Assembly (NCBI GenBank): GCA_951802425.1 | Contig: OX637799.1 | Span: 1,240,001-1,304,000, forward strand | Direction of reading: 5' to 3' | Origin: Clavaria fumosa | Taxonomy: Eukaryota > Basidiomycota > Agaricomycetes > Agaricales > Clavariaceae | DNA: 64,000 bases | Shown here: in pieces, positions 11,032 through 22,435 of the stretch | Position numbering within the stretch: the first letter of the stretch is position 1 | How the letters are laid out: every line of letters starts with the position of its first letter | The notes under the pieces: model-generated | The model's database searches: none | Seen by the model: the letters and a program-made list of their open reading frames with translations, nothing else | Told to the model about the DNA's origin: nothing | Translations under genes and position numbers: made by a program

Positions 11032-11887
11032 AGAGTGCGTCCGTAGCAATTCTCCGCACAGCAATTTCTGTGCGAAATCTCAATCTGGCACTTGTGCAAT
11101 TGAGACAGAGTTTCACAAGTCAAGATTTGAGTGGTAGCACACGAACGCAAATGTTGTCGTAGTTGTAACTCATTCATTCATCTTCACTGTCTCATCACCA
11201 TGGCCCCCATCAATGCAGTCCTTTGTCGCTCACCACTCAAGTGCCAGTCTCATCATTGCAGCCAGCTCAATTCAAGTGCAAATGCTCAGACAACATGCCC
11301 CCTTCATCTCTACCATGTTGAACAGCCATATCTGACGGTTGCCGACACGAGGATTGTCTTCTACCACCCTCCCTCCGCCACTGCTCCTCCTCCCACTTAT
11401 CCCACGCCTCGCGCGCGTCGACCCACCTCTCCTGCACGTCGCGCACGTCGCCAGCTGCGCCTGGCCGGCCGAGCGGCCCAAAGGCGCTCGAGAACAGCTG
11501 GTAGGCGTTGGGCGCGCTCGGGCTCACTGCTGCTGCCGCGGCGGTGGTGGTGGTGGTGGTGGAGGGGTGTGTGGAGGGCGGCGGGAGGAAGACGTACCCG
11601 GTTGCGCGGTCGATGACACGGGAGAGGTGGAGCATGGATTATTTGTCCTGCAGGGAGAGAGAAGGGGGGTTGGCAGTGTCACACAATCACGAAGTTTTCA
11701 ATTTTTCAAGTTTTCGTCGAGGTCAGACCTCGACGAACTTTTGGTAGTAATATCTCAATCAAATATCTCAATCTGACTTTGCGACAGAGGGTGTCGGACA
11801 GACCCTCTGCCGCACTTGGCAACTTGAGATTGAGATATTTTTTTTGGCTGAGGATTCCGCATGCGGAATTGCTGCTGGACACACTCT
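11032..11887. mobile_element. MITE-like element with captured GC-rich sequence
   Basis: The left end AGAGTGCGTCC and the right end, inverted as AGAGTGTGTCCAGCAGC, define an ~856-bp unit with imperfect inverted ends of about 60 bp or more. Subterminal inverted pieces around ATCTCAATCT recur near both ends. The inside (about 11340-11670) is much richer in GC than the ends and looks like host coding sequence. Confidence 0.6.
11267..11650 (-). pseudogene. Possible captured host gene fragment inside the MITE-like element
   Basis: On the minus strand a typical splice acceptor (pyrimidine tract ending CTCCCTGCAG, at about 11650) is followed by an open frame with SMLHLSRVIDRATGYVFLPP, a Thr/Ala-rich stretch and a helical segment (ERWVDAREAWDKWEEE). 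One in-frame TAA just after the acceptor may be a decayed Trp codon. The gene of origin is not recognised. Codon-like GC bias differs from the AT-rich ends. It could be coincidental coding-like sequence. Confidence 0.4.
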
Positions 11888-11938
11888 AACATACACTATT
11901 ACTTCGAAGAACTATACACATGAAAGTACACAGATGGC

Positions 11939-12666
11939 ATGCCGATGGCCAACCACATTGTGGTGATCCTTGACATACAACACTGCATTGCCCAGGCTGG
12001 CAAGCAGATTAGCGATCTTCACGTCATGCAGGCGATGATCCTCTCCCTGCTGAAGACCCCGTCATGGGAAATTATCAAGATACAGCTGTTCGATGTTGAG
12101 ACACCCACCCCTGAGATTGTCAGCACCAAACTCCAGGCTGAGGTGAACAGATGAGTTCGAGAGAAGTCCGGAGGCCAGATGGCACTCCAGGCGACTGCGA
12201 AGACCAAGAAGGGCGGCAAGGGCAAGGGCAAGGGCCCGCAACCCGGCGACAAGTGCCGATACTGTCACGAAAAGGGGCATTGGGCTAGCAATTGCCCAAA
12301 GCTTGAAGGGAAGGAAAAGAAGTTGAGTGGTGCACTGTCAGGGTCCTCAACTAACACCGGTATGGCCAACATGGCCATCGACAGTCTCCAGGACCTGGGT
12401 GCGAAGGCCATGGGGCGGGCTTACCTTGCCACCAGCCCACGTGCTACTACCGGGATCATCCTTGATTGCAGGGTGACAGCCCACATGTTTTGCAACTGCA
12501 AATTGTTTTGCTCCTACACACCCTCATCAGGACAATCTATATCTGTAGGGGATGCCTGCGACATACTGGTTGAAAGACACAGCAGCGTATGCCTCAAGGC
12601 ATGACTGCCAGGGGGATACCCAGAGGTAACACTCCACAGCATCATGCATGTGCCAAACCTGGCTAT
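11939..12666 (+). pseudogene. Copia-A: truncated Ty1/copia gag to protease
   Basis: A degraded gag on the plus strand: the helical N-terminal region (LLKTPSWEIIKIQLFD), a Lys/Gly-rich linker, the zinc knuckle CRYCHEKGHWASNC (CX2CX4HX4C), then a decayed protease with ILDCRVTAHMF where DSGAT is expected. In-frame stops at about 12153 and 12602 break it. The sequence continues as LPGGYPEVTLHSIMHVPNLA and stops abruptly at 12666 where Gypsy-1 begins; no continuation was found to the right of Gypsy-1. Confidence 0.8.
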
Positions 12667-14143
12667 TGTTAGGGCCTGTCCCATCTTGTAAGTAATGCTG
12701 ACGATTGACTTGTTGGTGACCAATCTTGGAAACTCGCTAGTACCAATCAACTGTTGAGCACAGTCAAGAATGCTCAGTCCCAGAGGGTTGCGAAGATGTC
12801 TGAGAAGATGTAAGAGTGAGGAAAGACAAGTATAGAGGAGGAAGACGTCGCTGGGAGGTCGTGAAATTGGTAGACAAAGTGTAGAAAGAGAAAAAGACGA
12901 ATTGAGAGAGAGGAGATGTCGTCGAGAAGGTTGCGGGGTCAACCGACTAAACGTAAGAAAGGAGTTTGACAATGTAGAAGAAACAGATAACACTGAGAAG
13001 GTCACGAAGTTGACCAACAAAGTGTAAGAAGGAAAAAGATGAGGTGAAGGAAAGAGACAGTGTTGGAAGGGTCGCAAGTGGTTGCGATGGTGTTGAGAGG
13101 TGTGTCAGTGAAGGCGATGACTTTGCCAACTGATGGGTGAACCTGTGGGGTTCGAAGAGATCAGTACCAAGATGAAGGGAAGAGAATACTTAGGCGCATG
13201 AGTTTGTACAAGCACGGAGGACAAGATTAGAAAGAAGCAGAGTGATCTTGGTGTTGTCAAGGTCACCAAGTGAGACAAGACCTATCAATCGCGATGGTTC
13301 CAAACTCAAAGGGCGTCGTGCCTCAAGCTTAAACCAAAATGCATCAATATCAAGTCTAGAGTGCCATAAGTACATGCAAGACTTTATATATGTATGTACA
13401 GAGAGTATAATAGAAAAGAAAAAGTACAAAGGTTGCCAGGTGATGAGACTATAGTAGTGTGGGGTAGGTTTAGTTATAAGGTGACTAGGCATGTGTTCTA
13501 CTAAGGTCACAAGGGGTTAGGAATGCATAAGTAAGGTCGCGAAGATGACCTGTCATGAGTTGCGACCTAGTTAAATAAGTATATATTTGCTGTAACTATG
13601 GGGGGATTCTCAGATCATAAGTAATGTAGTTATAGGCGACTGAGGAGAAGAAGGGACACATATTTGAAGTAATAATACAGCTGACCATTGGTGGCACATT
13701 TGAGTGTTAAGGTCGTGAGGTCATAAGAGCAGTCACATGGGTGACGCAGGTGACTTTGGGCAGGAAGTCATGTGGGTAATGCATGTAATGTGGGTAATGG
13801 CCATAACACTGTTATTGTATTGGTGCTGGTAGTGGTAGCGCCAGGGGTGCCATGTGGCAAGTCATGTTCTGGTGGGAGTAGACATGTAACAGTGTGTCAT
13901 GCGTAGGATTGGTGGGTCCGGGCGGAGTATGTGCATGCAGTGAGATAGTAGGAGGTGTCATGAGTACAGCTTGGTGGTCACAAGTGTCATGTGGGCGTGG
14001 GGGAGGTTGCAGGGGCTTCTGGAAGGGGAGAGCGGGCTTCGGAAGCATGTAGAGGGGGTTGCAAGGTAGTAGAGGGTCGTCGGGAGGGTCGTAGGTGTTG
14101 GTAAGGTCGGTTTGGGTATGGGAAAAATGAATGGGTCCTGACA
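12667..14143 (-). repeat. Gypsy-1 3' LTR (1477 bp)
   Basis: Starts TGTTAGGGCC and ends GGGTCCTGACA on the plus strand, giving TG...CA ends in both readings. The polypurine tract lies directly next to it at 14144-14156. It contains many loosely repeated GGTCGCGAAG-like motifs and a TATA box in the minus direction. Confidence 0.8.
13346..13390 (-). promoter_or_regulatory. Gypsy-1 LTR TATA box and inferred transcript start
   Basis: On the minus strand TATATAAA lies at 13390-13383. About 33 nt downstream is AGACTTGATATT (13357-13346), exactly complementary to the 12 nt next to the 5' LTR (see primer-binding site). The spacing suits a start site at or next to 13357. The start is inferred, not measured. 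Confidence 0.65.
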
Positions 14144-14259
14144 TTACCCCCCCTTCAAGCCTCGAGCCCTGCGAGAGTGGAGGTCATGTGATGATTAGTC
14201 AGCACGATGTTTGTTGATCAAGTCATGACACCCAAAATTTTTCTCTAAGTCCAACCACC

Positions 14260-16215
14260 ATGGTCTCTACTTTTGTCAAACAACACGAGCTCGAAACCGA
14301 AACTGAGGTCATGCACGAAATGCGCATTTCGAGGAAACAGAACCTGACCTCAATTGGGGGATTCTGGAAGATGCATTGGCCCGTCAGGCGAAGGAACGGG
14401 CGTGATGTGTGTGTGTACGAGGTGAAGCCGCAGGTCCCAGTGGTACGGGAGATGACGTCACGGGCTCCAGCATGACAGTGGGTAAAATTGCGGGCTCCAG
14501 TGAGGTGGGGGTCAACACTGTGGGTGTAGCAGACCCGTCGCCTGTGGGATTCTTAAAAGCCTGGAAGAAAATCGGGTCAGCAGGGGAAATTAGGGAGTGG
14601 AATGAGATGGAGTGGGGAGGTGCATAATAAAGTTCCTCACTCCAATTCATTTTCTCTGATCATTGGGGTTACAGGATTGCGGAAACTGCGCCGCAAAGGG
14701 CCGGCAGTGCAGGTGCGGCACTGCTGGTAAGTGTCGTCCTTGCGCAGAGGAGGCTGAGGAGCACGGAAAGTGCTCCTGGGTTCAAGACTTTCGTTGATGG
14801 CACGTCAAGAACGAATTCGAGTGGAATGATGCGCAAGTTGACGAGGCGTTGAAGCACGCTGATGGACCGGAAATGGTGGGCACAGCGACACCCAAGGTTG
14901 CGAGCTGAGTGGGGGGAAAACTCCCCATCCTACTGATTCCGGAGACCCCAATGCGAGTAGGGCATGAAAAACGAGTGAGGGCAAGGTCATGGTCGCCGAC
15001 GCCTGGTCCATCGAGAAGGAGGTGAGTCGTGAAGCTGTCATCATCGAGGAAGGTGGTGGAGGAGGAAAAGATCATGGGGATGAAAGTCCCAAGAGGCGAC
15101 CTGGAGAGGGAGCTCGTGATGCTCCGACAGCAAGTTGCAGAGCCCACACAGAAGATAGTGTGGGTAGAGAAGTCGAACAGGGAGGTGGAGCTGGAGGCAG
15201 AGTTGACAACGGTAAGGGATGAGTTGGAGGAATTTGAGAAGAACTTTGAAATCCTCCAGAGGCAATTTTTTAGTAAGTAATTGCTTTTTATGTTATCGCA
15301 TTGCTGATTAAATTTTTTGCACTACTCAGGTCAAGAGGCGAAATTGAAGGAGGCGCGCTGAGACTTGGAAGTAGTGAGGGGCAGACAGACGCGAAAGGGT
15401 GGAAAAGGTAAGTTTTAGTATTTTCCTAGTATTCCATGATGTTACTAAAGTTGTGAGTCTGTAGGAAAAGGCAGAGAGGTTGAGGAAGTGCGGGTGGACT
15501 CACCAAAGGCATCCGCATCCTGGGGGATGGACACGAAGGTCACAGAGTTGACAGTGCAAAAGGAGGAGGTGGAGGGAGATTTCAAGGCTCTGCATGGGGA
15601 GTGGCAGGGTGAGCAATTGTCTCATTATCTCTCTAGTTGGTGAATTGATGTTTCTGTCTTGTCTAGACTAAGAGGTGAAGTTGAGGGAGGTACAACAAGA
15701 CTTGAAAAAGTTGCGGGAAGGGGAAAAAGGTAAGTTTTGTAGTCGCGAGTACAAAATGACTAATTTGTATTCGCAGAGTTGTTGGCAGTGGTAGAGGAGA
15801 CGTGTAAGGAGTTCAAGGAGTTGAGGGGTGTAATAGCAGCGATGAGGAGAGAGGAACAAGGTAAGTGGTTTGATAACTCTTCGATGTATCGTTACTGATG
15901 ATTCTTGTAGGTCTTTGCAGCATGCTGGATGCTGCCTGTGCTCATGGGCGGTGTGTTCTCAAAACGGTATACTTTGGCTTCGACGACCTGTGGAGGAAAA
16001 TCGAAAAATCACAGGAAAAATCGAAGTTGTACAGTTGGGTGACGGTGGAGCAATACCATTTGCGAAACAAGATCGCGAGGTTCCCGCGAGTGGATGGGGA
16101 AGGATGATTGATTGAGGAGGAGGAGGGAAGGCAGGCAGAGGAGAGGAGTCCCAGTGTGGAGGAGGTAGTCAAGGTGGAAGGGTCACGAAAGGGGAAGGAA
16201 AAAGCTCGCAACTAG
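14260..16215 (+). pseudogene. Antisense, intron-rich gene inside Gypsy-1 (Cys cluster plus coiled coil)
   Basis: Lies on the strand opposite to Gypsy-1, between its integrase end and 3' LTR. A plausible start is the ATG at 14260 (context ACCACCATGG). Exon 14675-15272 begins with a Cys-rich motif, DCGNCAAKGRQCRCG, then CRPC and CSW, and continues into a Glu/Lys/Arg-rich helix. Short exons follow at about 15330-15407, 15465-15608, 15667-15729, 15777-15860 and from 15911, each bounded by good signals (GTAAGT donors; CTCAG, TGTAG, TCTAG, CGCAG acceptors). The last exon encodes a helical region with YFGFDDLWRKIEKSQ. The C-X2-C and CSW pattern resembles a Cys cluster I know from Agaricomycete proteins of unknown role. 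One frameshift near 14400 and several TGA/TAG codons show decay. Confidence 0.55.
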
Positions 16216-16690
16216 TAAATAGAATTTTTTGTTGTGTTTTTATCATGTGTATAAATTGCTGTGAAGTCCCAAGTGAGAAAGAGAAGAAAAATGAAAAGGA
16301 TGCAAGGAAAATTATTGAGTTGTGCGAGTTGCGTGAGGTTTTTCCAGGTGGGTTGTGTGGAAGTCTTCAAGGAGTTCCTTCGAGCTAGGCTTGGTCACGA
16401 GTGCACTCGCGGATCACCTGGATCCGTGTGTGCGGGTAACTCATGGTGCATGGGGCCTTACTTGGATCCGTGGGAAACTCATCCCCATGAGTACTCATGA
16501 CAAGTACTCACAAGTACTCACAAGTAATTGATGATTCACCAGCCAAAATCTTGTCAAGACCATTGACTCAGATCCTCAAAGATCCTCAAAAAGCCCACAG
16601 TAGGCAAACTCAGACTCACGAGTTTCCTGACTCATGGGTTTTCCCACGAGTTTACCTGTGGAGATCTGTGAGTGACCGGGACTCATGACC
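16216..16690. other. Gap between the antisense gene and the Gypsy-1 pol end
   Basis: No gene seen. It contains short repeats of the kind AGTACTCACA (16490-16530) and several ACTCATG/CTCATGA copies between 16430 and 16690. Confidence 0.4.
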
Positions 16691-18747
16691 AAGCCTACTT
16701 CGAGCTGGAAAGTGATTCTATAGGTTCCTAGGTGTTGTCCTCAGGTCCGTAACCTTCCCAATGTACGAGGTAAAGCACTTTCCTACCCCTCCTTTGAGAA
16801 TCTAGTATATCAGCAACTTCATAGTGTTGTTTGCTGTTGATCTTGATAGGGGGCAGGGGTTGCTGTTGTCGCTGGGGGAAGGCGTCATCATAGACCTTCT
16901 TGAGTAATGAGACATGGAAAATGTCGTGAATTCCCTGCATAGTTTTTGGTAACTGGAGATGATATGCATGAGTCAAAACTTTTGCAAGTATGGGGAAAGG
17001 TCTGGCTCATTTCAAGTCCAGTTTCTTCATCAGTCTCTTTGTCTTCACATTCCGCAAGTCTAACCACACCTTCATTCCTTCTTTCCAGTCCAGTGTAATC
17101 TCTCTCTTCTTGTCCATGAAGTGCAAGGAGGCCTCATTTGCGACCTTGAGTTGATCTTGTAAGTGCTGGTGGAGTGTCTTGAGATTGGTTGTGACCATGT
17201 GGGCTTCGTGCACAGGTATCCCTTCGAGGGAAATTGTGAGTCTTGGGTGGTATCCCTTGTTTGCAAAGAATGGGGAGACACCAGTCGTGCTGTGGGGAGT
17301 ATTGTTGTATACGAACTTGGTGAGCGGGAGTTGGTAGGTCCAGTCGTCCTGCTGGTAGTTTGTATAGATTTGAATGTATTGCTCTAAAATCTGATTAACT
17401 CACTCCATTTGTCCGTCGGTCTCAGGATGGTAGGCTGTGGAAAGTTTGGAAGTAATATCCAAAGCCTGACATAACGAAGACCAAAACTTAGAAATGAATA
17501 ATCTTCCTCTATCTGACACTATGTCCGCAGGTAACCCATGCTTCAAGAAGACGTGGGTGATGAAATGCTGGGCTAGTTCTTTTGTGGTATTGGTAGTGTT
17601 GGTGGAAATGAAGATCACTTGCTTCGTAAGTCAGCAGACAACAACGAGGATCGAGTCAAAGGTCGCAGAGAGAGGGAGGGCTTCGATATGGTCCATTGAG
17701 ATTGAAGACCAAGGTCGCTCGCCTATGGGCAAGGGTTTGAGGAGTCCATAAGGTTTGTGTCGGATGGGCTTTGCCCTTGTGCAGGTGTGACAACCACAGA
17801 CATAGACGGTTACATCCTTTTGGAGTCCTGGCCAGAAAAACAACCTGTTTATTAGCTGGGTTGTCTTTCTTATACCTGGATGTCCTCATAGTTTGTGGTT
17901 GTGGTTGGAGCATAGGATATTGAATTGGAGGGAGTCATGGTCAGGGACATATATTTTTCCATTACGAAGTAGTAGTGAGCTGTCGGGCAAGAGCGAGAAT
18001 GCCTTGTTGCAACCTTGTGAAGCACCCTGTGATTTCTTTGTGAAGTATGAGTCATGAGGGGCATGTCGAATTCGCGAAATCAGGGCTTCTTCGTTGAGGA
18101 TGATGGCTGCTTGAAGGAGTTCTGGCGGTATCGCGACTTTATTGTTTTGGGCATTAGTCATGGGTTGGTCAGACTTCTTTGGGTAGACATTGGGTCATCG
18201 TGTGAGGGCATCTGGCTTTGTGCCTAGCTTTCCTGCTTGATAATGAATAATATAATCAAAACTGGAAAGGTACTCTGCCCAGCAGGCTTGTCGGCGGCTG
18301 AGTTGCTTTGTGGTGGTAAAATATCGTAGGTTATTGTGGTCCAAAAAGACCTGAATTTGGTATTGCGTGCCTTCAAGGTATGCTCTCCATTGCTTGAATG
18401 CATCATGTATTGTGAGGAGCTCTTTGTCATAAATGTTGTAGTTGAGCTCTGTGGCGATCATTGTATGTGCATGGAAAGCGATGGGACGTAGCTTGTTAGT
18501 CACAGGATTGGTTTGAGAGAGAATGGCCACTATCACATAGTCAGAAGCATCGCATTCAAGGGTAATGGGGTGGTCAGGATCGTAGTGCTGGAGGACGGGA
18601 GCTTCGGTAAAGGCCTGCTTGAGTATATCGAAGATTTCTTGGCATCGCGGGCTCCATTTCCATGGTGTGTCCTTGCAGAGGAGTCGCATAAGTGGAATAA
18701 CAATGCCAGAATAGTTGTCTATGAATCTTCAATAAAAATTAGCAAAG
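16690..18747 (-). pseudogene. Gypsy-1 pol, RNase H to integrase and chromodomain
   Basis: Minus-strand fragments give the RT/RNase H joint (ANFY then stop, RFIDNYSG), RNase H (LECDASDYVIVAILSQ, DKELLTIHDAFKQWR), the integrase zinc region (CGCHTCTRAKPIRHKPYG), the integrase core with ISMDHIEALP and VSDRGRLFISKFW and AYHPETDGQME (D, D, E all visible), and a chromodomain EVADILDSQRRGRKVLYLVH. The Trp after GYGPEDNT is a TAG stop, and the Arg expected after ANFY is TGA. Both fit G:C to A:T changes. Frames are broken in several places, so no protein is made. Confidence 0.85.
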
Positions 18748-18748
18748 C

Positions 18749-20739
18749 TGTTAGGATGTTGTATGCTTACCTTCTCATGTCTAGGCTTCCTCCTTGTCCG
18801 GGGCCCTCCAGTTATGCGTCTCATTAGCCTAATATGCCTACTGCCCTATTCACACATGCCTATGTACCAATAGTTATGGAAACCACTTTTGATTTGGTGT
18901 TTAAAGTAAAAAGGACTGGGAATCTACACTCAGAGGAAGATGAGGCTCTACAGCGAGAACTAAGAATCGCACAGAGATGCGGTTGGTATCGTTCAATTTC
19001 CATTCACTGATAACCCTTATTCCAAGAGTTGCAAAAGGAAGCAACCATTTTTCATTCCTTAAACTAAGAAACATCACTCTGGGCCTCATCTGAGTAGACA
19101 TCAAAATAACACCAAGGAAGATAGGAAATATGAAATTCTGAACAGACAGAAATGTCGGCAGGGTGTGTAAGGTCATATGTGCGAGTTTACGAGAGGTGCA
19201 GAGCTTTTGCGGCTAGGCTACAAGGTCGCGAACTCACTGGTGCGAGTTTGGCACCATTCTGGTGTTGTGGGGCCAAGTGATTGTGATCGGGGCCTCGATT
19301 GGGTGATCGGAACCAAGAGAGGTGATGTCATTCCCACGGTGACCAAGTTGGGGCGTGGGAAGCGGCTGGCACTGATGCCATCAGCGCCCACCTTGCCTAA
19401 TTAGGAGTACTCCTCCCAGGTGAAGGATGCACACTTCGCGACCTTTCCATTGGATGTGCAGTCCTCCCCTTGTCCTATCTTGGCCTGGAAACTTGGCTAA
19501 GCTCAACTAGGACTAGAATGGGGTCTAGTAAAGCATGAGTCATGTTCTATTAATAATTCTGTGCTATTGCAGAATGAGACAGATAAGACTAAATGAGGTA
19601 AAAATGAGATAAGGTCGCGATTGGGGTCTAGAAGTGTCCAGGGAGCCGCGGAAATGATCGGGAGAGACTGCGGGGTGTTTCCCCGCATTCTCCTGGCGTT
19701 AGATCGCCGATATTGAGTCAGTATGACTCAATATGATTATTTTTAGATCAGCTGGAATGTTCGAGATGTAATATCTCAATGAGGAGATAAGATAAAATTA
19801 TGATCTTACCTGATATGTAAGGCCACTGAATTCTCCTTAATTTAGAGTCCTTAAACGGTATGTTAGGACTACTATTTAAGGAGCTATGCTGTATTCTTCC
19901 AAATGTAGTAGGTATACAAATTTGAGTATAAATAGCTGGCGGAACTTTGCGTTCCAGGCATCATTACGTACCCACTCATCGATTGAACCATCCTGCAAAA
20001 GGACTAAGCCTGAGTCTGGCTCCCCACGGAGCTAAGGACATATTTAGTAAAACTAAGGACAGGGTCTAGTTAAACTAAATGTAGTATCTGCTGGCTAAGG
20101 ACTTAGTCTGGTCAAGTGATCTGGGTACCAAAAGGTACCCAGACTTCGGATGAGCCGCCCTGTGCCGGCTCCCCTCGGCGCGGTAAGTAATGAGAGAGCT
20201 ATGAATATTTTAGTATGATGTACAAGGTACTGTACTGTACATAGTACTACTGTGTTCATCAGAGTAAGTAGTGAATAGCTAGCCAATTAGGCAGTGGTTT
20301 ATAGAGGTAGAATGGTCTACAAGACCAGGTGAATCTCATGAACTCTCCAGCTTGTTTCTCCTGTGTCTGGTTAGCTACTTATTCACTGATCTATTTTGAC
20401 CTATCTACATTGATTTGGCTTAAGTGTGCAATACCTATGGAGTGGTCAGTCATTGAGCCATAGTATCAACCTGTGGAGTAATACCAGGTTGAGGCAGACT
20501 ATGGAGGTCAATGGCTAAGCCCATGGGATGTTGTGACTTAGGTTACTAACTAATAATAATATCTGCCCAAAGCAATGCCTTGCTAGCAGTGTTGGTTTCA
20601 ATACTGTTAGCCAGAAGGTATGGAACTGGAGGATCTACTAGTCCTGTAGACCAACTGCATAAGGAATTGAGGACCTGTCTGAGTCATCCTGACTCTCAGT
20701 GACTCATTTCTGACTGCACCCAGTACCAGATCCATAACA
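18749..20739. mobile_element. 1991-bp LTR-like insertion in Gypsy-1 pol
   Basis: Starts TGTTAGGATG and ends CCATAACA, flanked by the 5-bp duplication AAAGC (18744-18748 and 20740-20744). It breaks the RT gene exactly between LGF and ANFY, and removing it restores gypsy pol. No coding capacity, zinc knuckle or pol motif is visible, so it is a solo LTR of a long-LTR element or a non-autonomous element. Its right ~1.5 kb matches 9245-10923. Confidence 0.85.
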
Positions 20740-22163
20740 AAAGCCTAAAAAGCTCTGAAGGTCGCAGATCTTCGTGGGTACGGGCCAACTTAGGATGGCC
20801 TGTATCTTCGAAGGGTCCATGGCAATTCCATCAGGGGACACTATAACTCTGAGGTATTCAACTGTCATTGTGTGAAAATCACACTTCTCGGGTCGCGCAT
20901 GTAGGTCTGCCTTTTGTAGACATCGTAGGACCTCTCGGACGTGGTTGTGATGCTGTTCAAGGTTGTCCAAGTAGATTAGGATGTCGTCGAGGTAGACTAC
21001 TACATTGACGTTGACCAGATTGTGAAAGATATCATTCATAAGGTGCTGAAAGGTCATGGGTGTGTTCATGAGTCCAAACAGCATGACAAGATATTCAAAC
21101 GTGCCATAGCGAGTGCGGAACAGAGTTTTCCACTCATCTCCTTCAGCTATCCTCATGTTATTATATCCAACACGAAGGTCGATCTTCGAGTAGATTTTGG
21201 CCAAGCACAATTGGTCGATGAGGGTCTCGATTTGGGGAATAGGGTAATGATTTTTTCGGGTAATCTTGTTGAGACCTCGGTAGTCGACACAGAGGCGAAG
21301 GCCTCCATCTTTCTTCTTCGCGAAGAGTACCGGTGCACCTGTGGGGGATTTTGACGGCCGAATGAAGCCTTTATCCAACATGTCATCCAAATAATCTTTC
21401 AACGTCTTTAACTCCACTTCTGACATGTTGTATAGCTTCCTGTGAGGAGGTGTTTCACCTTCCTCAAGTTCAATTCGGTGGTCGTAGTCACAGTGCAGAG
21501 GTAGTTCCTGGGCTAGATCTTTGGAAAAGACATCCAGGAAGTTGTGGTACTTGTGTGGGACTGTTTCTTCGGGTTTCAGAGGGGGTTGAGTGGTCGCGGA
21601 ACTTGCAAGTATGGATTCGTCATTGTAGGGGTTGCTCGCGGGTTGGAAGTATAGGAGACCTATAAATTCTCCTTGTTGTTCCAAGCGGCAAAGCGTGGTA
21701 GCCTTGACCAATTGAACTCGCAGGGGTTTAGAGGGTTTTGGTGCCAAGTTCGCAAGGTCAGGAGGAGGTTTACTCAGGGGTTTCATGTCCAGAAGGGTGA
21801 GAGGGATAGTCGCGGAGTGGGCTGTCTGTCTGAAACTAAGAGTGAGGTTGGTCCAATTGATCTGGGGTTCCAAGTTTGCAACCAATCGAGTCCTAGAACC
21901 ACAGGGGTGAGAGGATGGGTTTTAGTGATGAGGAACTTAATGGATTGGATAGTATTGTTGGGAAACTTTGCATTAGCGAGGACATAGTGGGTAATGTTGG
22001 AGCTGGAGGAACTTCTGTTGAAATATTGAAGCGGTAAAGGTTGCAGGAGTGGTATTAAGAGGTTCGGACAGGAGTTCATGAGTGTAGAGTCGATAAAATT
22101 TATGGATGTGCCAGAATCCACAGGAGTATTTAGAGGAATCAAGCTGAAATCTGGTATTTGCAT
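20740..22163 (-). pseudogene. Gypsy-1 protease and reverse transcriptase
   Basis: The protease has PVDSGTSINFID (active-site DSG). The RT follows with KKKDGGLRLCVDYRGLNKIT, YSKIDLRVGYNNMRI, FEYLVMLFGLMNTPMTFQ, and VVVYLDDILIYL; the YLDD catalytic box is intact. The frame runs to LQSFLGF at the insertion point. Protease and RT lie in different, overlapping frames, which here looks like decay. Residue changes such as DLRVGYNNM for DLRGAYNLI and MNTPMTFQ for TNAPATFQ also suggest drift. Confidence 0.88.
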
Positions 22164-22435
22164 TTTTATGAGGAAGGATTGGGAGGACTGGGAAGCAATA
22201 GGAGTATTAGAAAAGTTGCGAGGAGACTGAGAGGAGGAGGAATTAGTTGTGGCCTGTGCGAGTATGGGGGTTGGATCATTGCGACTCAGAGTTCCCCTGG
22301 AAGCTCCTGAGTCACTTCCTTGTTTAACTCTTCATGTGGGTCATCCACATCCTCTTCTATTTCTTCCTCAACTTTGTACTCTTCCTGTAGCTCTTCCTCT
22401 CCTTCCTCTAGCGTGAAGACGGCTTGTCCGGCTAA

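Noticed and set aside
12700..14140. Protein-coding gene in the Gypsy-1 LTR (long minus-strand open stretch 12514-13077)
   Set aside because: Ser/Leu-rich low-complexity frame lying wholly within LTR sequence and crossing the LTR edge; no splice or start context.
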